The notes under the pieces: model-generated
The model's input: only the letters and a program-made list of their open reading frames with translations
Databases searched by the model: none
Told to the model about the DNA's origin: nothing
Translations under genes and position numbers: made by a program
From: Paguma larvata
Lineage: Eukaryota > Chordata > Mammalia > Carnivora > Viverridae
NCBI GenBank assembly: GCA_030068075.1
Contig: CM057826.1
Span: forward strand, 64,453,312-64,517,311
Direction of reading: 5' to 3'
Length of the DNA: 64,000 bases
Shown: positions 34,851-46,494 of the stretch, piece by piece
Position numbering within the stretch: position 1 is the stretch's first letter
Layout: every line of letters begins with the position of its first letter

Positions 34851-35060
34851 ATGCCTTTTTTTAGCTTACATTAGTTTAGTGAAGGTGGTATATTTAGGTT
34901 TACTAAAATAGCAAATAGTAAATATTTGCCCATTTAGCAAAGCTACTATTCTTCTTATGCCTTTGATATAGCAAATTTGGCAAATGTTATTATTTTAGCC
35001 TTCTTGGATTCTATTTAACTTTCAGTCTGTTATTATACCAAATAGACGTTGGTACTTTCC

Positions 35061-35376
35061 CAGTGTTTCCTAAACTGGGAGTTGACCCATAGGGAGATCA
35101 TGGGCTGTTGTCAGGAAGTCACAGAGACAGCAGCCCCAGTGCCCTGAATAGCTGCTTGGGGAAGAGGCAGTGAACTGTGGGTGACCCAGCATTCTCCACC
35201 TACTGCCTCCCCTCGGCACTTCCTCCTTTCAGATTTGATGAGATACCGAGAGGGAGACCAGAGCTACTGCAGGATCTGTAAGATGACAAGTGAACTTAAC
35301 ATTTTTGGGGACAGTTGATATGAGTCATGGAAAACCCAGGGGAGTTCACAGGATGAAAAAGTTTATGAAGTCCTGG
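35061..35376. repeat. Possible hAT-type non-autonomous element
   Basis: The left end CAGTGTTTCCTAAACTGGGA pairs imperfectly with the right end (reverse complement CCAGGACTTCATAAACTTTT), in the style of hAT-Charlie elements. About 315 bases, no coding capacity. Tentative. Confidence 0.4.
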
Positions 35377-36966
35377 GGTGACCTCAGTCTGATGCTAATT
35401 GAATTCCCTTGACAAAGGATCTTAAATGATGTAGAGCAGTTACTGTTTTTAAATGAGTGCAGGGAGAACAGTTTTCCCAGGGTGTTTCATTGGAGACCAA
35501 AAGGTCACTCAGATTCTGTGGTTACAGTCATGTGCAAATCAGTCTCTGGATTAAATGAGGACTTAATCCAAGGGAGCTGGAATTAGAAGACTTGGGTTTG
35601 GCTTGGTAAGTGTATTGTTCTTATTAGCTGAAAACAGTGTGATTTCATTTTAGCATCAAGGCTTAAAATATGTCAAGTAAAACATTTGAATTTCTATTAT
35701 CTTTAGCAGAAGAAGTTCAAAATAGTTCTATACATCTACAGTCTATTAACGATTGGCAGCAGACTTGATTTATGTCTGTTGTATACCAGAGTGCAGACTA
35801 TTACCTTTCTCTGTATTTTACACACCTCACAGAACAACTTCACTCAGGCTTTTGATGTCCATCATCCCTGTAGATAGGGTTTTCTCAGGGCATACATAGT
35901 TCATGTTTGTTTTCTGTGGAAATTATTAGTAACTCCCTGCCTATCATTCTCAAAAATGTCCTATAAAAAGCTCTTTTTTGAACTCTAGACTGATAGGTCT
36001 TCTTAGACACCTCAACCTTGATATGACATAGATCTTCTATCCCTTACATGCCAATACTGAACTAACTATATCCTTGGAACTCCTTGCTTTCCTATATTCC
36101 TTGCTTCCCTTGTCACTCCCCAGCTCCTGTGATCTTCATATACATGTTCCTCCCCCACTGAAATCCATGACCCCCTACTCTCATTGAAATTGTTGCCCAG
36201 AAACTTCCTGAGTACTTCTTCTCTTTCATTGAGAATTCTGGGTGGATTCTTGCTCACAGTCTCTGCCTCTCCTAGTCCCACTATCTATCTGAATTACTTC
36301 AGTGTCCATGTACATGACTGTGGCATGTAACACCATTGGTTGCCTACCCAAAAGCCATCAGCTGTTAGGTTTTCACCCCAGACAAATAAAATCTGCTTTT
36401 GTTCATGTCGGAATGTGCTTAGCTCCAGGAAGAACACAAATGCTGATGTTTTCTAATTTGGTGGTTACTCTGTGGGTAATTCTAATATGCAACCAGGCAT
36501 GACAGTCATGACTCCAAACCCATCACGATAATCTCAGTTCCCTTTGTGATGGTCAAATGCTGCTCACACAACCCAGTTAGGGAATTTCTACAGAAGTTTT
36601 CTGGGAAACCTTTGCTTTCATAATAATAAAATAAAGAATTTTATAAGAAAAAGGCTTTTTGCCCTGTACTTTCCTTCTTTTTTGGATGCTCTCTGATGAG
36701 GATGCTTTTAGCTGTTGTAGCCATCTGGAAACTTTGAAATGGTAAGTCAACCTGCTGAGGATAGCAGGATAGAAAAGGGTAAAGATCCTGGATCTCTGAT
36801 GCTACTGTTGAATCTATAAGCCTGGAATCTGGCTAACTCTGGAATTTAGGTGAGGACAGTATAAATATTATTACATTAAAATCACTGTCTGTCAGGTCTT
36901 ATGTATTTTGCTAAAAGAGTATTTATGATAGATAAATTGCCCCTTTTAAACTCCTTAGAGGCCAAA
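35377..36966. other. Unassigned DNA, 1.6 kb
   Basis: No secure call. A part near 36680-36830 (GATGCTCTCTGATGAGGATG, GAGGATAGCAGGATAGAAAA, GATCCTGGATCTCTGATGCT) resembles the middle of the unresolved LTR-like repeat also seen at 43320 and 57580. Confidence 0.4.
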
Positions 36967-37193
36967 ACTGGAGGTCAAAGAACTTTTTATGTAAAATTCC
37001 AGATGACAAATATTTTAGGTTTTGTGAGCCATATAGCATCTGTTGCAATTACTCAAAGCTGCCATTATAGCACAAATGCAGCCAGAGACAGTCCATAAAC
37101 AAATGAGTGTGGCTGTGTTCCAATAAATTGTTACTTACACAAATAAGCAATCAACCAGATTTGACCTGTGGGCTATAGTTTGGGGACCTCTGT
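36967..37193. repeat. Old hAT-type DNA element
   Basis: AGAACTTTTTATGTAAAATT CCAGATGACAAATATTTTAG, GTTTTGTGAGCCATATAGCA, CTGTGTTCCAATAAATTGTT and GGGCTATAGTTTGGGGACCT form the order of a common mammalian non-autonomous hAT. The left GGAGGTCAAAGAACTTTTT pairs with the reverse complement of the right end. Confidence 0.65.
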
Positions 37194-38763
37194 CTTAAAT
37201 CTTCATTAAGAAGTGAAGGTATCAGCTTCTAGAGGTCTGACTACATCTTTTGGTATTTCTTGGGTAAGATAAGATTAGCCTCCTCTTCTAGAGCAGTGTA
37301 GGAAATTACTGCAGAATTGGGAATTGAGTACAGGGAATGCAAACAGACATGGGTTTATCTGGACTCAAAAGGTAAGAGAAAGAACTGTGTGGAGGCAAGA
37401 ACCTTAGGCAGGGCTCCCATAGAGGCTCTTTACATAGTCATTAGTAATTCCAGAGATCTTAGTGTCATGTGAGTAGAGAGAAGGAAACATTACCTATATT
37501 AGCAAAAGGTTTATGGGATTTCCTGATGCATCAAAATCCATCTTGACTAAGAACTTCAACGTTGGTTATTTGGAGAGAGAAAACTTTCCTGGGGTATATA
37601 AATGATGGTGGGAGGACAGAAGGTGTGACTGAGAATCCGATTTATCAGGTTGGGCTTCTGTGGGTCTTGTACTGAATGCACAGATTTTCTTCTATAGCAG
37701 TTGTATATAATGGAACAGTTTTTGCCATAAGATCTGGTCTTTGAAAGAGGCATTAGCTGGTTTTTATTTACCAATTCACATATATTTTGGAGGGACCCTA
37801 ATGTGTGCTACCTGACATCTGCAAAGAGCCTTTGCTGGAATATGGTGGAGGTGCTCAGCTCTTGGAATTTTCCTTGTGAGGTTTCTAGTGGACAGTGAGA
37901 CTCACTAGGATTCCTGGTAGAAGAAAAGGTGCCCATTCTTTAAGTCCATAAGTCTTCCACAATTGTCCAAGTAAATTGGGTAAGATTTCTTTTTTCCCAT
38001 ACTTTCCCATTAAGACTATTTTTATTTATTTAAATTTGAATCCATTTGTATAAAAATCGTGGAAGCACTGTGATTACATTTATGGAAAAGAAAACGGAGG
38101 CTGGGGTAGGAGGTCAGGGAGCCTTAATTTTTGGGGGGTATGATTAATATTTGAAAATTCTATCTGCCTATATTACTTTATCCAAAATTTTTTTAAGTAC
38201 CTATATTTTTAAAACTGCTGGACATATATCTGTCAGATAGGGTTGGTAGGTGAAGCTAGGAAAGGATACTGTGAAATTCATTTCAGATCCTGATCCCTGC
38301 TAGGGACAACTATGTATTTTCAAACATTTAGCTGTGACCAATGTTCATGATTATATACAAAAGAATGCATGAATCCTGCCTTGCCTATTCACACAAATGG
38401 CAACATAAACACTGATAAAATTACACACCACAGATCTGTGAAGCTCATCCATTGAAACTTAATACCTTGCTAATGTCAATCCCAGTGCTTGCTAGGACCA
38501 TCGCCCTTTGGCCCAGGCTGTCGTTTTCAGGACTACAATTCCTGGCCTCCATCTGTCCATAGTTGACTGGTGAAAGTAGAAGCTGATGGTGCAGTTGAGT
38601 GGAAGCTAAAATTGCACGCATATAAATGTCATGAGATGGAAAGGAGTTGTGAGGGGGGCATGAACAAATAGAAGTTATAAAGAAGAAAGAATCAATCAGA
38701 AGAAGTTTTGAGCTAGGTAAGTTATGGAGTTGATTTTGAGCCAATTATTAATGGAGGAAAATT
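37194..38763. other. Unassigned DNA, 1.6 kb
   Basis: No repeat or gene recognised. The 99-codon minus frame at 38445-38744 has no domain and no coding context. Confidence 0.45.
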
Positions 38764-38848
38764 AAGAATCTGTACCACCATAGAAATGATAATGATGTGA
38801 TGTGATGGAGGTATTAGCTAATACTACAGTGGTAATCATTTTGTAACA

Positions 38849-39695
38849 CAGGCATACCTTGAAGATATTGCAGGTTTGATTCCAGGCCACTGCGATAAAA
38901 TGAATGTAACAATACGAGTCAAATTTTTGGTTTCCCACTGCGTATAAAGGTTATGTTTACACTATACTGCAGTCCGTTAAGTGAGCAATAGGCTTATATC
39001 TTAAAAAATGTACATATGTTAATTTAAAAATACCTTATTGCTAAAAATTTCTAATCATCATCTGTGCTTTCAGCAAGTTGTAATCTTTTTGCTGGTGCAG
39101 GGTCTTGCCTTGATGTTGATAGCCGCTGAGTGCTCAGGGAGGTGATTCCTGAAGGCTGGGGACACTGTGGAAATTTCTTAAAATAAGACAACAATGAAGA
39201 TTGCTACCTTGATTATTCTTCCTTTCATGAACAATTTCTTTATAGCTTGTGATGCTATTTGATAGTATTTTGCCCACAGTAGAACTTCTTTCAAAACTGG
39301 AGTCAATCCTCTTAAACTCTGCTGCTGCTTTATCAACTAAGTTTATGTAATATTCTAAATCCTTTGTTGTCATTTCAACAATCCTCACAACATCTTCACC
39401 AGGAGTAGATTCCATCTCAAGAAACCACTTTCTTTCCTCACCCGTAAGAAGCAACTACTCATCTGTTCAAGTTTTATTGTGAGGTTGCAGCCTTTCAAAT
39501 AAAATAATGAAAAACTTTGAAATATTGTGAGAATTACCAAATTTTGACACAGAGACACAAAGCAGGCAAATGCTGCTGGAGAAATGGTGCTGATCGACTT
39601 GTTCGATGCAGAGTTGCTGGAAATCTTCAATTTGTAAACAACTCAATTATATGCAAAGTGCAATAAAGCAAAGCACAATAGAATGTGGTATGTTG
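38849..39695 (-). mobile_element. Internally deleted Tigger1 (pogo-like DNA transposon)
   Basis: Ends CAGGCATACCTTGAAGATAT and (reverse complement) CAACATACCACATTCTATTG form Tigger1-type terminal inverted repeats, with TA on both sides (GTA at 38844, TATGT after 39695). The inside matches Tigger1 read backward: GTTATGTTTACACTATACTG, CTTTCAGCAAGTTGTAATCT, then transposase C-terminal codons, then a jump near 39490 to the other terminal region (GACACAGAGACACAAAGCAG). About 2 kb of a roughly 2.4 kb element is therefore partly missing, including the DNA-binding and catalytic core. Confidence 0.9.
39134..39454 (-). pseudogene. Tigger1 transposase C-terminal remnant
   Basis: A 106-codon frame with the Tigger1/CENP-B-related transposase tail: [20 protein letters not shown], then [35 protein letters not shown] and KEIVHERK. 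The frame then drifts out of register. The N-terminal helix-turn-helix domains and DDE catalytic core are lost to the internal deletion, so it is non-functional. Confidence 0.9.
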
Positions 39696-39795
39696 TATGT
39701 AAGTGTATCAAATCAACACGTTGTACACCTTAAACTTACACAATATTATATGTCAATTATATGTCAATAAAGATGAAAGAAAAAAGAATCTGTAC

Positions 39796-40519
39796 AAAAA
39801 GGAAAAGAGGTACAGAGAGTAATTGAATCCTTTCCAAATAGTATTGCCTTTACAGGAAATATGTGTGCTGCAGAAGTCCCTAGAGTTTCCCCCAATGCAA
39901 CTCTAGTCTTTGTGGGATTCACTTGTTTCTGTTCTTGAACTCTCATGAGGTATCTGTTTTTGTTTCTTTTTATAATTAACCCACTTTCCTTGACTTAGCC
40001 TGAGTGAGTCTATGTTCTTTCTTTCCAAAAAACTTTATTTAAACTAATTGAAATTCTTGTTCTGGACTTGAGCCGTTTTCTCCCAAATAGAGAGTCTCTT
40101 TAGCTAGAAAGGCTAGGATGACATTATCGCCTTTAATTGCTACGCCATGAATCTTAAATTCATAATCTCATGCTAATGGAGAATATATAAAACAACTCTA
40201 ATAACCAAATGATATTTCAAGATCAAAAAGTAAAAAGTGCAAATGATATTATAGATTGAATATAAAAGTCAGAGAGTATATACGTGGGAGGGAGAGGTCA
40301 TTGAGTATAAGAGGAGAGTACAAAGAATCAGCCCAGGTCAGCCTTGAAAAAACTGAATATACTTTTTCTGTCCATGTCTCTCCCTACCATCTCCAGGCAC
40401 ACATCTTGCATTCTATGTCTATAACTCTTAGCTTTCTAAACCACTCTTATTTGAGTTGCCATTGTTATAAACCATCTTTCTTCATGCACACCTTGTTTTC
40501 ATACATCAAGAAAATTGGA
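39796..40519. other. Unassigned DNA
   Basis: No repeat recognised. The 98-codon frame 40256-40552 runs into an L1 remnant and is not supported as a gene. Confidence 0.45.
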
Positions 40520-40730
40520 AGGTCTCAAGTAAACAATCTAACTAGAACCTAAGTTTCTAGTGCTCAAGGAATTAGAAAAAGAAGAAAAAGCCCAAAGTTG
40601 GCAGGTGTAAGGAAATAATAAGGATAAGAGGAAAAATAAATGAAGTAGAGAACAGGAAAACAATAGAAAAGATTGATAAAACTAAGGGTTTTGGTTCTTG
40701 GAAGAGATGAACAAACCTTTAGCTACACAC
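40520..40730 (+). mobile_element. L1 ORF2 internal fragment
   Basis: CAAGTAAACAATCTAACTAG, AGGAATTAGAAAAAGAAGAA, AGGAAATAATAAGGATAAGA, AAATAAATGAAGTAGAGAAC, GGTTTTGGTTCTTGGAAGAG. This is the endonuclease-to-reverse-transcriptase linker of L1 ORF2. The paralogous stretch in the near-full-length L1 is at about 53150-53330. No L1 3' end follows, so it is a piece broken by deletion or rearrangement. Confidence 0.8.
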
Positions 40731-40814
40731 AGTATTTTATTCCAGGGTTGAGATGCCTATAGAGCCCTGTAAGGTAATGTAAATTAATGTAAACATACAT
40801 TCTGTTTTAAGGTA

Positions 40815-41130
40815 GTCAAGACAGCTACTTGCTATAACATACTGCCCTCAGATTTCAGTGGCTTAACATAATACATTTCTCACTCATGTTACAGAGCAGA
40901 TTAGGTGAGGGATCCAGTCCACTTCTACTTTGTGGCTCCACCATACCCTAGTCTTCCACTCAATCATTTGCATTTGGCTAGAGGAGAATGTGGGAAGAAA
41001 GTGTCCATTTAAAACTCTTTCAACCTTGGTTACTATGTCACTTGTTCACATTCCATTAGTTTAGATCCAGCAGGACTGGAAAAGTGGAGTCCAGGAAGAT
41101 GAGAAGAACACAGACACTGATGTATACCAG
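40815..41130 (-). repeat. Ancient MLT1-like LTR fragment
   Basis: GCTACTTGCTATAACATACT, TCAGTGGCTTAACATAATAC, GTTACTATGTCACTTGTTCA and AGTCCAGGAAGATGAGAAGA in the order of reversed MaLR-type LTRs. Strong divergence. Confidence 0.4.
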
Positions 41131-42069
41131 AAATCTCTACTATGTGCTTTTCCCTATATGTTGGAAATGCCTTACCTCGTCAGTATTTTGTTTTCCACTT
41201 TTAGATAATCATAAGAGATATTTTTCAATGACAGAAAAGCCTCAGTAAAAACGCAATGATGTGGCAATTGGCATTCCTATTGGTGATAGGGACAACCAGA
41301 GGTAAGGGTAAGAACTGTGACAAATAGGAGAACACATGCCCCATCTAATAGGAGTAGCCATTAGTCAGTTCTGGTTATTAGCATTAGGAAATATACACTC
41401 CGCTTTTCCTAGATCTTATGATTTTTCAAACAAAGAACCTAGATTTGTTGCAAAATATCCCATTTTCAATATACAGTCTCAATTATAAAATAAAAATTGC
41501 TCATTTTGGTTTCCTATAATTTATGAAGTAATTCACAAGGGAAGTGGCATATCAAAATCTCATGTGTGTGTGTGTGTGTGTTCAGAACCAACTGTACTAC
41601 AGGTTTGTATATACTTTCTATCATCTCTCTCTTCCCTCTCTACTCCCTACTTATTGACCTTGACTACCTTAAGATATTAGCTGATATAAATATAAGAGTC
41701 TGCCCATAGGTGTTTGCATCATAAAAGATTTTTGAAAACACAAAATCAAAACAGTCTAAAGTAATGAATTTCCATCTATAAAATTTTAGATAGAACTAAC
41801 TGTTAAGGATATTTTTCAGTAGGAACTGCCCCATGACCTTCCAATCACATCTTGTGGGTGGCATCCATTTTATCTGCTTATAGGGTTGTGTTGGTTGAAA
41901 AAGCCTTTAGTTCTACAAGCATTAAGGTGTTATATCACTATCCTCTGATAACCTGACTGACTCTGCGTTTAAAGCTCCAAAATGAGCTAGAATATCCTCT
42001 CCACTCTCTGTTCAGTGTCCTCGTCAATATTACTTGGCAAATGTCAGCTCTGTGAGCAGTGACTGGCAC
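41131..42069. other. Unassigned DNA with (GT)n
   Basis: No repeat family recognised. A (GT)n run is at about 41563-41581. A weak L2-like 3' segment lies around 41990-42060. Confidence 0.4.
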
Positions 42070-42470
42070 TATTATGGACTGAATTCTATTTCCCCGAAAT
42101 TTATATGTTGAAGACTTAATTCCCAACGTGACTGTATTTGGAGATAGGGCCTAGGAGGATGTAATACAGGTCAAGTAAGGTCATAAGGGTTGGGCCCTAA
42201 CACTAAGGTGTTGGTGTGCTTTAACGAGAGGAAGAGATGCTACAGCTCACTCACTTGTGCTCGCCCTCTTTTCATGTGTGCACAGAAAAAGTCTGTGTGA
42301 AGACATAGTGAGAAGGCAGCCATCCATAAGCCAGGAAGAGAGGTTTCACTAGAAATCAACCCTACTGTCACTTTGATCTTGGATTTCTAGCCTCCAGAAC
42401 TACAAGAAAATGCATTTCTGTTGTTTAAGGTGCCCATCTCTGGTTTTTTTTTGTTACATCAGCCTGAGCA
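42070..42470 (+). repeat. MLT1A-type (MaLR) solo LTR
   Basis: Near full LTR: TTATGGACTGAATTCTATTT, TTTATATGTTGAAGACTTAA, GTGACTGTATTTGGAGATAG, AGGTCATAAGGGTTGGGCCC, GTGAAGACATAGTGAGAAGG, CAGCCATCCATAAGCCAGGA, GCCTCCAGAACTACAAGAAA and TTTCTGTTGTTTAAGG. Solo LTR left by recombination of an old ERVL-MaLR. No internal sequence. Confidence 0.9.
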
Positions 42471-42644
42471 CATGTCACCTGTGGTCTTAGAGTGTTAACG
42501 GCTTCCATCAACATTTAACTTGCTTTGGGAAATATATGTAGACATACTACAACTGAAGCATTGGAGTTTTTTCAGAGATTTCAAAGTGCAGGTTCACGGG
42601 ATACATTTGGTCTACAATGGGCTTCTCTTAGCCCAGTACTTTTT

Positions 42645-42888
42645 ATTTTTAACTTTTTTTTGTCAAATTGGTTTCCATACAACACTCAGTGCTCATCCCA
42701 ACCGGTGCCCTACTCAGTACCTGTCGCCCACTCTTCCCCCACCCATACCCCTCCTCAACCCTCAGTTTGTTCTTAGTATTTAAGAATCTTTTATGTTTTG
42801 TCTCCCTCCCTCTCTGTATCTTTTTTCTTTCCCCTCTGCCCCTCCCCCCTGGTTTTCTGTTAGTCTCACAAAGTCAAATCATGGAAAA
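42645..42888 (-). mobile_element. Short L1 3' end
   Basis: TTGTCAAATTGGTTTCCATA, AACACTCAGTGCTCATCCCA, C-rich block and GGTTTTCTGTTAGTCTCACA. Flanking duplication CC(C/T)AGTACTTTT at about 42633 and 42889. Same 3' UTR variant as the copies at 3956 and 34028. Confidence 0.9.
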
Positions 42889-42901
42889 CCTAGTACTTTT
42901 A

Positions 42902-43319
42902 AAATGTGAATTGGAGTGTTTTTAAGGAGACATGCATTCTCCAGTTTCACACAGTTCCCAGTGCTCCTTATCTATCACTCATGACCCCCTCCACACATTT
43001 ATTTTTTGCAGAGTCCCTAGAGACACTTATGTGACCTGAAATGAGCCCAAGTGTCCTTATTTTGCCAGTGATGAAGAGGTATTGGGAAGAGGTGACAGAA
43101 GAAGTGACGTTAGAGGTAGGAGGCAAGACGGATAAGACTGTGGGCCTGGAAAGAAAGAGTGTAAGGAAATAGGATATCAGGCACAAGGCTCGTGTATAAG
43201 AAATGACCAATCCAACCAGGGCCGAAAAGAGTCCTCTGGATCGGCGGGTAGGTGGCAGGGTGGCAGAGCCTTCTCTTGGCTTATGCAACAACTCTTCTCT
43301 TTTTTTGATGTTGGTAGAT
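42902..43319. other. Unassigned DNA
   Basis: No secure repeat. The 107-codon minus frame at 42968-43291 shows no domain. Confidence 0.4.
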
Positions 43320-43680
43320 CCTAGTACCTGATGTCCACACTGAGACCATAAAAATGCCAGATATTTGCTTCCCTAACTTCCCTTGCAGATAGAGATGACC
43401 CTAAAATACACTTCCAGTGAAATATGAAGGGAAATGTGACTTATTTCTTGCCTCATGTAAAGAGAAAAATGTATAACCAGTGTCCCTGTCCTTTTCTTTC
43501 CCACTTTGGGTGCAGTTGGGTGAGGGAGTACAGCTATTTTACAATCATGGGGCATCTGACTGGAGGATCAAAGCCAACGTGTAGAAAAGCATAGAGCAGA
43601 AATATGGAAAGAGGCTGGGTTCCTGAGAACATTATTAATCTACTGAACAAACACTAAGTCTGCCCAGCTTTAGGTTTTCT
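43320..43680 (+). repeat. Ancient LTR-like repeat, family unresolved
   Basis: TTCCCTAACTTCCCTTGCAG, TCCAGTGAAATATGAAGGGA, AGCATAGAGCAGAAATATGG, AAAGAGGCTGGGTTCCTGAG and GTTTTCTTGTTATGTGAAAA share the order of the element at 57580-58365. An old mammalian repeat I cannot name. Confidence 0.45.
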
Positions 43681-43693
43681 TGTTATGTGAAAA

Positions 43694-43735
43694 AGCAAAC
43701 AAACAAACAAACAAAAAGACAAAATAACACAACAA
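43694..43735. repeat. (AAAC)n-like simple repeat
   Basis: Four or more AAAC units then an A/C-rich run, at the end of the preceding repeat. Confidence 0.8.
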
Positions 43736-43972
43736 AAACCCTTTCTTCAGGCTACTTTCTGTTGGGTATTTTGCTAATTGTATCCCCAAACATCCTAACT
43801 GGTATACTCAGTGAGAACAAGTCCAACGGAGAGGTGGGGATAGAAAGTAACAGCTGTCGTCCAATTAAACCGAGAGTGAAGGAAAGAGACAATGGCTTGG
43901 CTGTGAAGTAAGGCAGAGAAAGAAGAGATTAAACCTACAATTTTCTTCTACAAGGCAGTATATGTGGAGATG

Positions 43973-44210
43973 AAGGGTGTAGACTCTGAATTCGGAAGAC
44001 ACTGGCTTAGATCCCAATTCTACCATTTGTTGTTGAGAACTGGTTATTTAATCTCTCTAAGCCTCTATTTCCTTATCTGTAAAGTGGGAATTTAAGTAGA
44101 GCACACTCAGAGGATTGTTGCTGCAAGGCTTAAGTGAGGTCAAATAGGTGAAGCTCTTAGCACAGTGGCCAGGAGTTGTTCAATGCAGGTAGCTGTGAGC
44201 TAGACCATCA
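43973..44210 (+). repeat. MIR, nearly full length
   Basis: GGTGTAGACTCTGAATTCGG, CTTAGATCCCAATTCTACCA, TATTTAATCTCTCTAAGCCT, CTATTTCCTTATCTGTAAAG, GGGAATTTAAGTAGAGCACA, GAGGATTGTTGCTGCAAGGC and CTCTTAGCACAGTGGCCAGG cover the whole MIR body. Confidence 0.92.
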
Positions 44211-44944
44211 CTGATCTTTAGCCTTTTATATCTGCTCTTGCATGTCTTCCTCTGGATTGCCCCATACATACCTCAGACTCCTGGTGCCTTCTCTCCCTCT
44301 CCCTTCCACCATATGCTCTTCATTTCTGCTAATTAGGAAAATGTCTTGGGTGTAGCAGAAAGACATGTGGCATGCTGTGTGAAGCGAGATGTTTGGGCTT
44401 GGATAGATTTAATTCACAGAGTATGCTATGTGCTGTCTGGTTCTCCAAGAAACCCAGTAGAAGCTGATCTCATCCTACTGATTGAATTTGATGACACGCT
44501 TATCATTTCCTTTTACAGTGTTTATGGTCCAGAATGACTCTGTGCCAGCATCTTCTGAAAGAAGGAATTACTTTTCCAGGCAGTGCAATCACGCTATTTA
44601 TCAAAAGAAACACTGGACAATCACAGTGGACTTTAGAACTGTGTCCTGAGCCATCTGGACAACTCTCGGCAAGGAACTTCTTTGTTCTTTAGAGACTGAG
44701 CTTTATCCCCAAACACTAACAGAATTGAAATGGAAGAAGTTGGAATTGTTCATCTTTGGTATGTAAAGAATAACTTACTATTTATGCATATTAGGGGACA
44801 TTTTTAAAGGAAGGAAACAATTATAGGATGTTTTGTCCCTGCCTCACTGACCTCTCCATTTTAACCTTGCCTTTTTTACAGGAGGGGTGTTTTTACTCTA
44901 CGTTTATGAATCCGTATCTATGAAAACAAACACTTTATGTAATA
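44211..44944. other. Unassigned DNA
   Basis: No repeat or gene recognised. Confidence 0.45.
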
Positions 44945-45015
44945 GATTAATTTATTCAATATTTACTGAATGCTTACTGTGGTCCTGGCATTGTTATAGG
45001 TATTGTGACACAGTG
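44945..45015 (-). repeat. L2 3' end, reverse
   Basis: AATTTATTCAATATTTACTG, AATGCTTACTGTGGTCCTGG, CATTGTTATAGGTATTGTGA and GTGAAGTTCCTGCTCCCAGG parallel the reversed L2 end. Confidence 0.65.
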
Positions 45016-45989
45016 AAGTTCCTGCTCCCAGGAGGCTGAGCCCTGGCCTTGGGGTACATGGTAGGACAGACTGGTGCAGCAAAGGAGATTGTTCCAGGAA
45101 ACAAATGGCAAAATTGTTCTGAAGGGAACACTGGATGTTAAACCTACATTTCTCAAAGTGTCAAGGATACCATAAAACAAATATCAATTTTTCTCTCATG
45201 CTTCTAACTATACCATTCACTATAACACTGAAATATTCAGAGCTCCTATTTAAATCAGGAGCTGTTATAAAATCTTTTCTGAATGAAGGCAGTAATGATT
45301 CCTTATAATATGGTTTATTATATGAAATTAGTAAAATCTTAGGCCTCAAAACATAATATCCACCATAAAATCCTGATATAACTAGTTAATCTATACTTTG
45401 GGGGTTAGCTCAGTTCCCCTCAATTATCATTATAAAAAGCTTTCACTCCAACTGGAAGAAAGAGCAGCTTAATTTGTAAAAGAGTTCTATATGCTGCTGC
45501 CTTAGCTAAACAAAGACAGAAAAGCAGGAGGATGGAATGTGGATTTGGTGAAACACTGGCATAGAATACAAAGCACAGCAGTGAGTCCTTAATATAAATG
45601 CATTTCACTCTAATAATTACAGGTAAAATGCTATTTTGGGTGAAGATAATAGGAATGAATCGATTCTATTTCAGGTTAGCATTTTGATGTGAGGTTTTAA
45701 GCATTTGTAATTCCAAGATAAGAAACACAAAATGTGGCATTTTTCATTTTTGGTATGAATTTCTCTGTTTATGGATACTGCTTCTATATGCAATATGTAT
45801 TTTTTTTAGTATAACAATTTTCCTTCTCACTTTTTTTTTTTTAGGACCACATCCCTCCCTAAACTGCCCTGCATCTCTTGCATTAATCCCTAGGCTTCTT
45901 GAGAGGAGTGAGTCTCCATATTAATCTATGGATCCTATACCCTATCCAATGTCTTTTTCAGGAATTTTAGAAACGGGAATGAAGCCCAT
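45016..45989. other. Unassigned DNA
   Basis: No repeat recognised. A T-run at about 45832-45842 precedes the next old repeat. Confidence 0.4.
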
Positions 45990-46290
45990 TCTGCCTGTCT
46001 TGCTCTGAAGTGCTAAGGCTGTAAGATGTGGTATTGGGGGTGGTGCTAGCCTCCATATTTCTTACCATGTGGTGTGGTCTGCACAGTCCAACAGAAGATG
46101 AAGCACAAGCCCAGAGGAACAAGAGGACAGACAACACACGTCCTTGGTTCCAGTTGTTCCCAGGTTCAGTGCCAGATTCCTGTTCTTGAATTGTGTAAGA
46201 CCCTCTGCTATCCCGATTTCCCCTTTTGGATTAAACTAGTCTGAGTTGGGTTTCTATCACATGTAACCAAGCAATTCCTGACCAATGCAA
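45990..46290 (+). repeat. Ancient LTR-like 3' end
   Basis: Ends GATTAAACTAGTCTGAGTTG, GGTTTCTATCACATGTAACC, AAGCAATTCCTGACCAATGC, which is the usual 3' end of several old mammalian LTR families. The upstream part is too diverged to name. Confidence 0.4.
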
Positions 46291-46352
46291 TCACCCTCAC
46301 TGCTCCCCTGTATGAGCTCTTCAATTAATTTAGTCTCTTCATCCTACTTTCT

Positions 46353-46476
46353 TTTCTTTCCTTTTTTCTTTTTAAGATTTTATTGTAAAGTCATCTCTAC
46401 ACCCATCATGGGGCTTGAACTTACAACCCTGAGATCAAGAGTCACATGCTGTACCAACTGAACCAGTCAGTCACCC
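46353..46476 (-). mobile_element. SINEC, short subtype, reverse
   Basis: A different, shorter carnivore SINE body: TTAAGATTTTATTGTAAAGT, CATCTCTACACCCATCATGG, GGCTTGAACTTACAACCCTG, AGATCAAGAGTCACATGCTG then CCAACTGAACCAGTCAGTCA. An 18-bp duplication CTCTTCATCCTA(C/T)TTTCT is at 46335-46352 and 46477-46494. Confidence 0.9.
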
Positions 46477-46494
46477 CTCTTCATCCTATTTTCT

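Larger units (their letters stand above)
38776..39783 (+). mobile_element. L1 3' tail split by Tigger1
   Basis: About 73 bases of L1 tail (ending AGTGGTAATCATTTTG) lie left of Tigger1 and about 88 right of it (TATCAAATCAACACGTTGTA, CACCTTAAACTTACACAATA, ATTATATGTCAATAAAGATG). A 12-bp target duplication AAGAATCTGTAC at 38764-38775 and 39784-39795 encloses the whole. The L1 was therefore a very short 5'-truncated insert into which the DNA transposon later landed. Confidence 0.85.
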
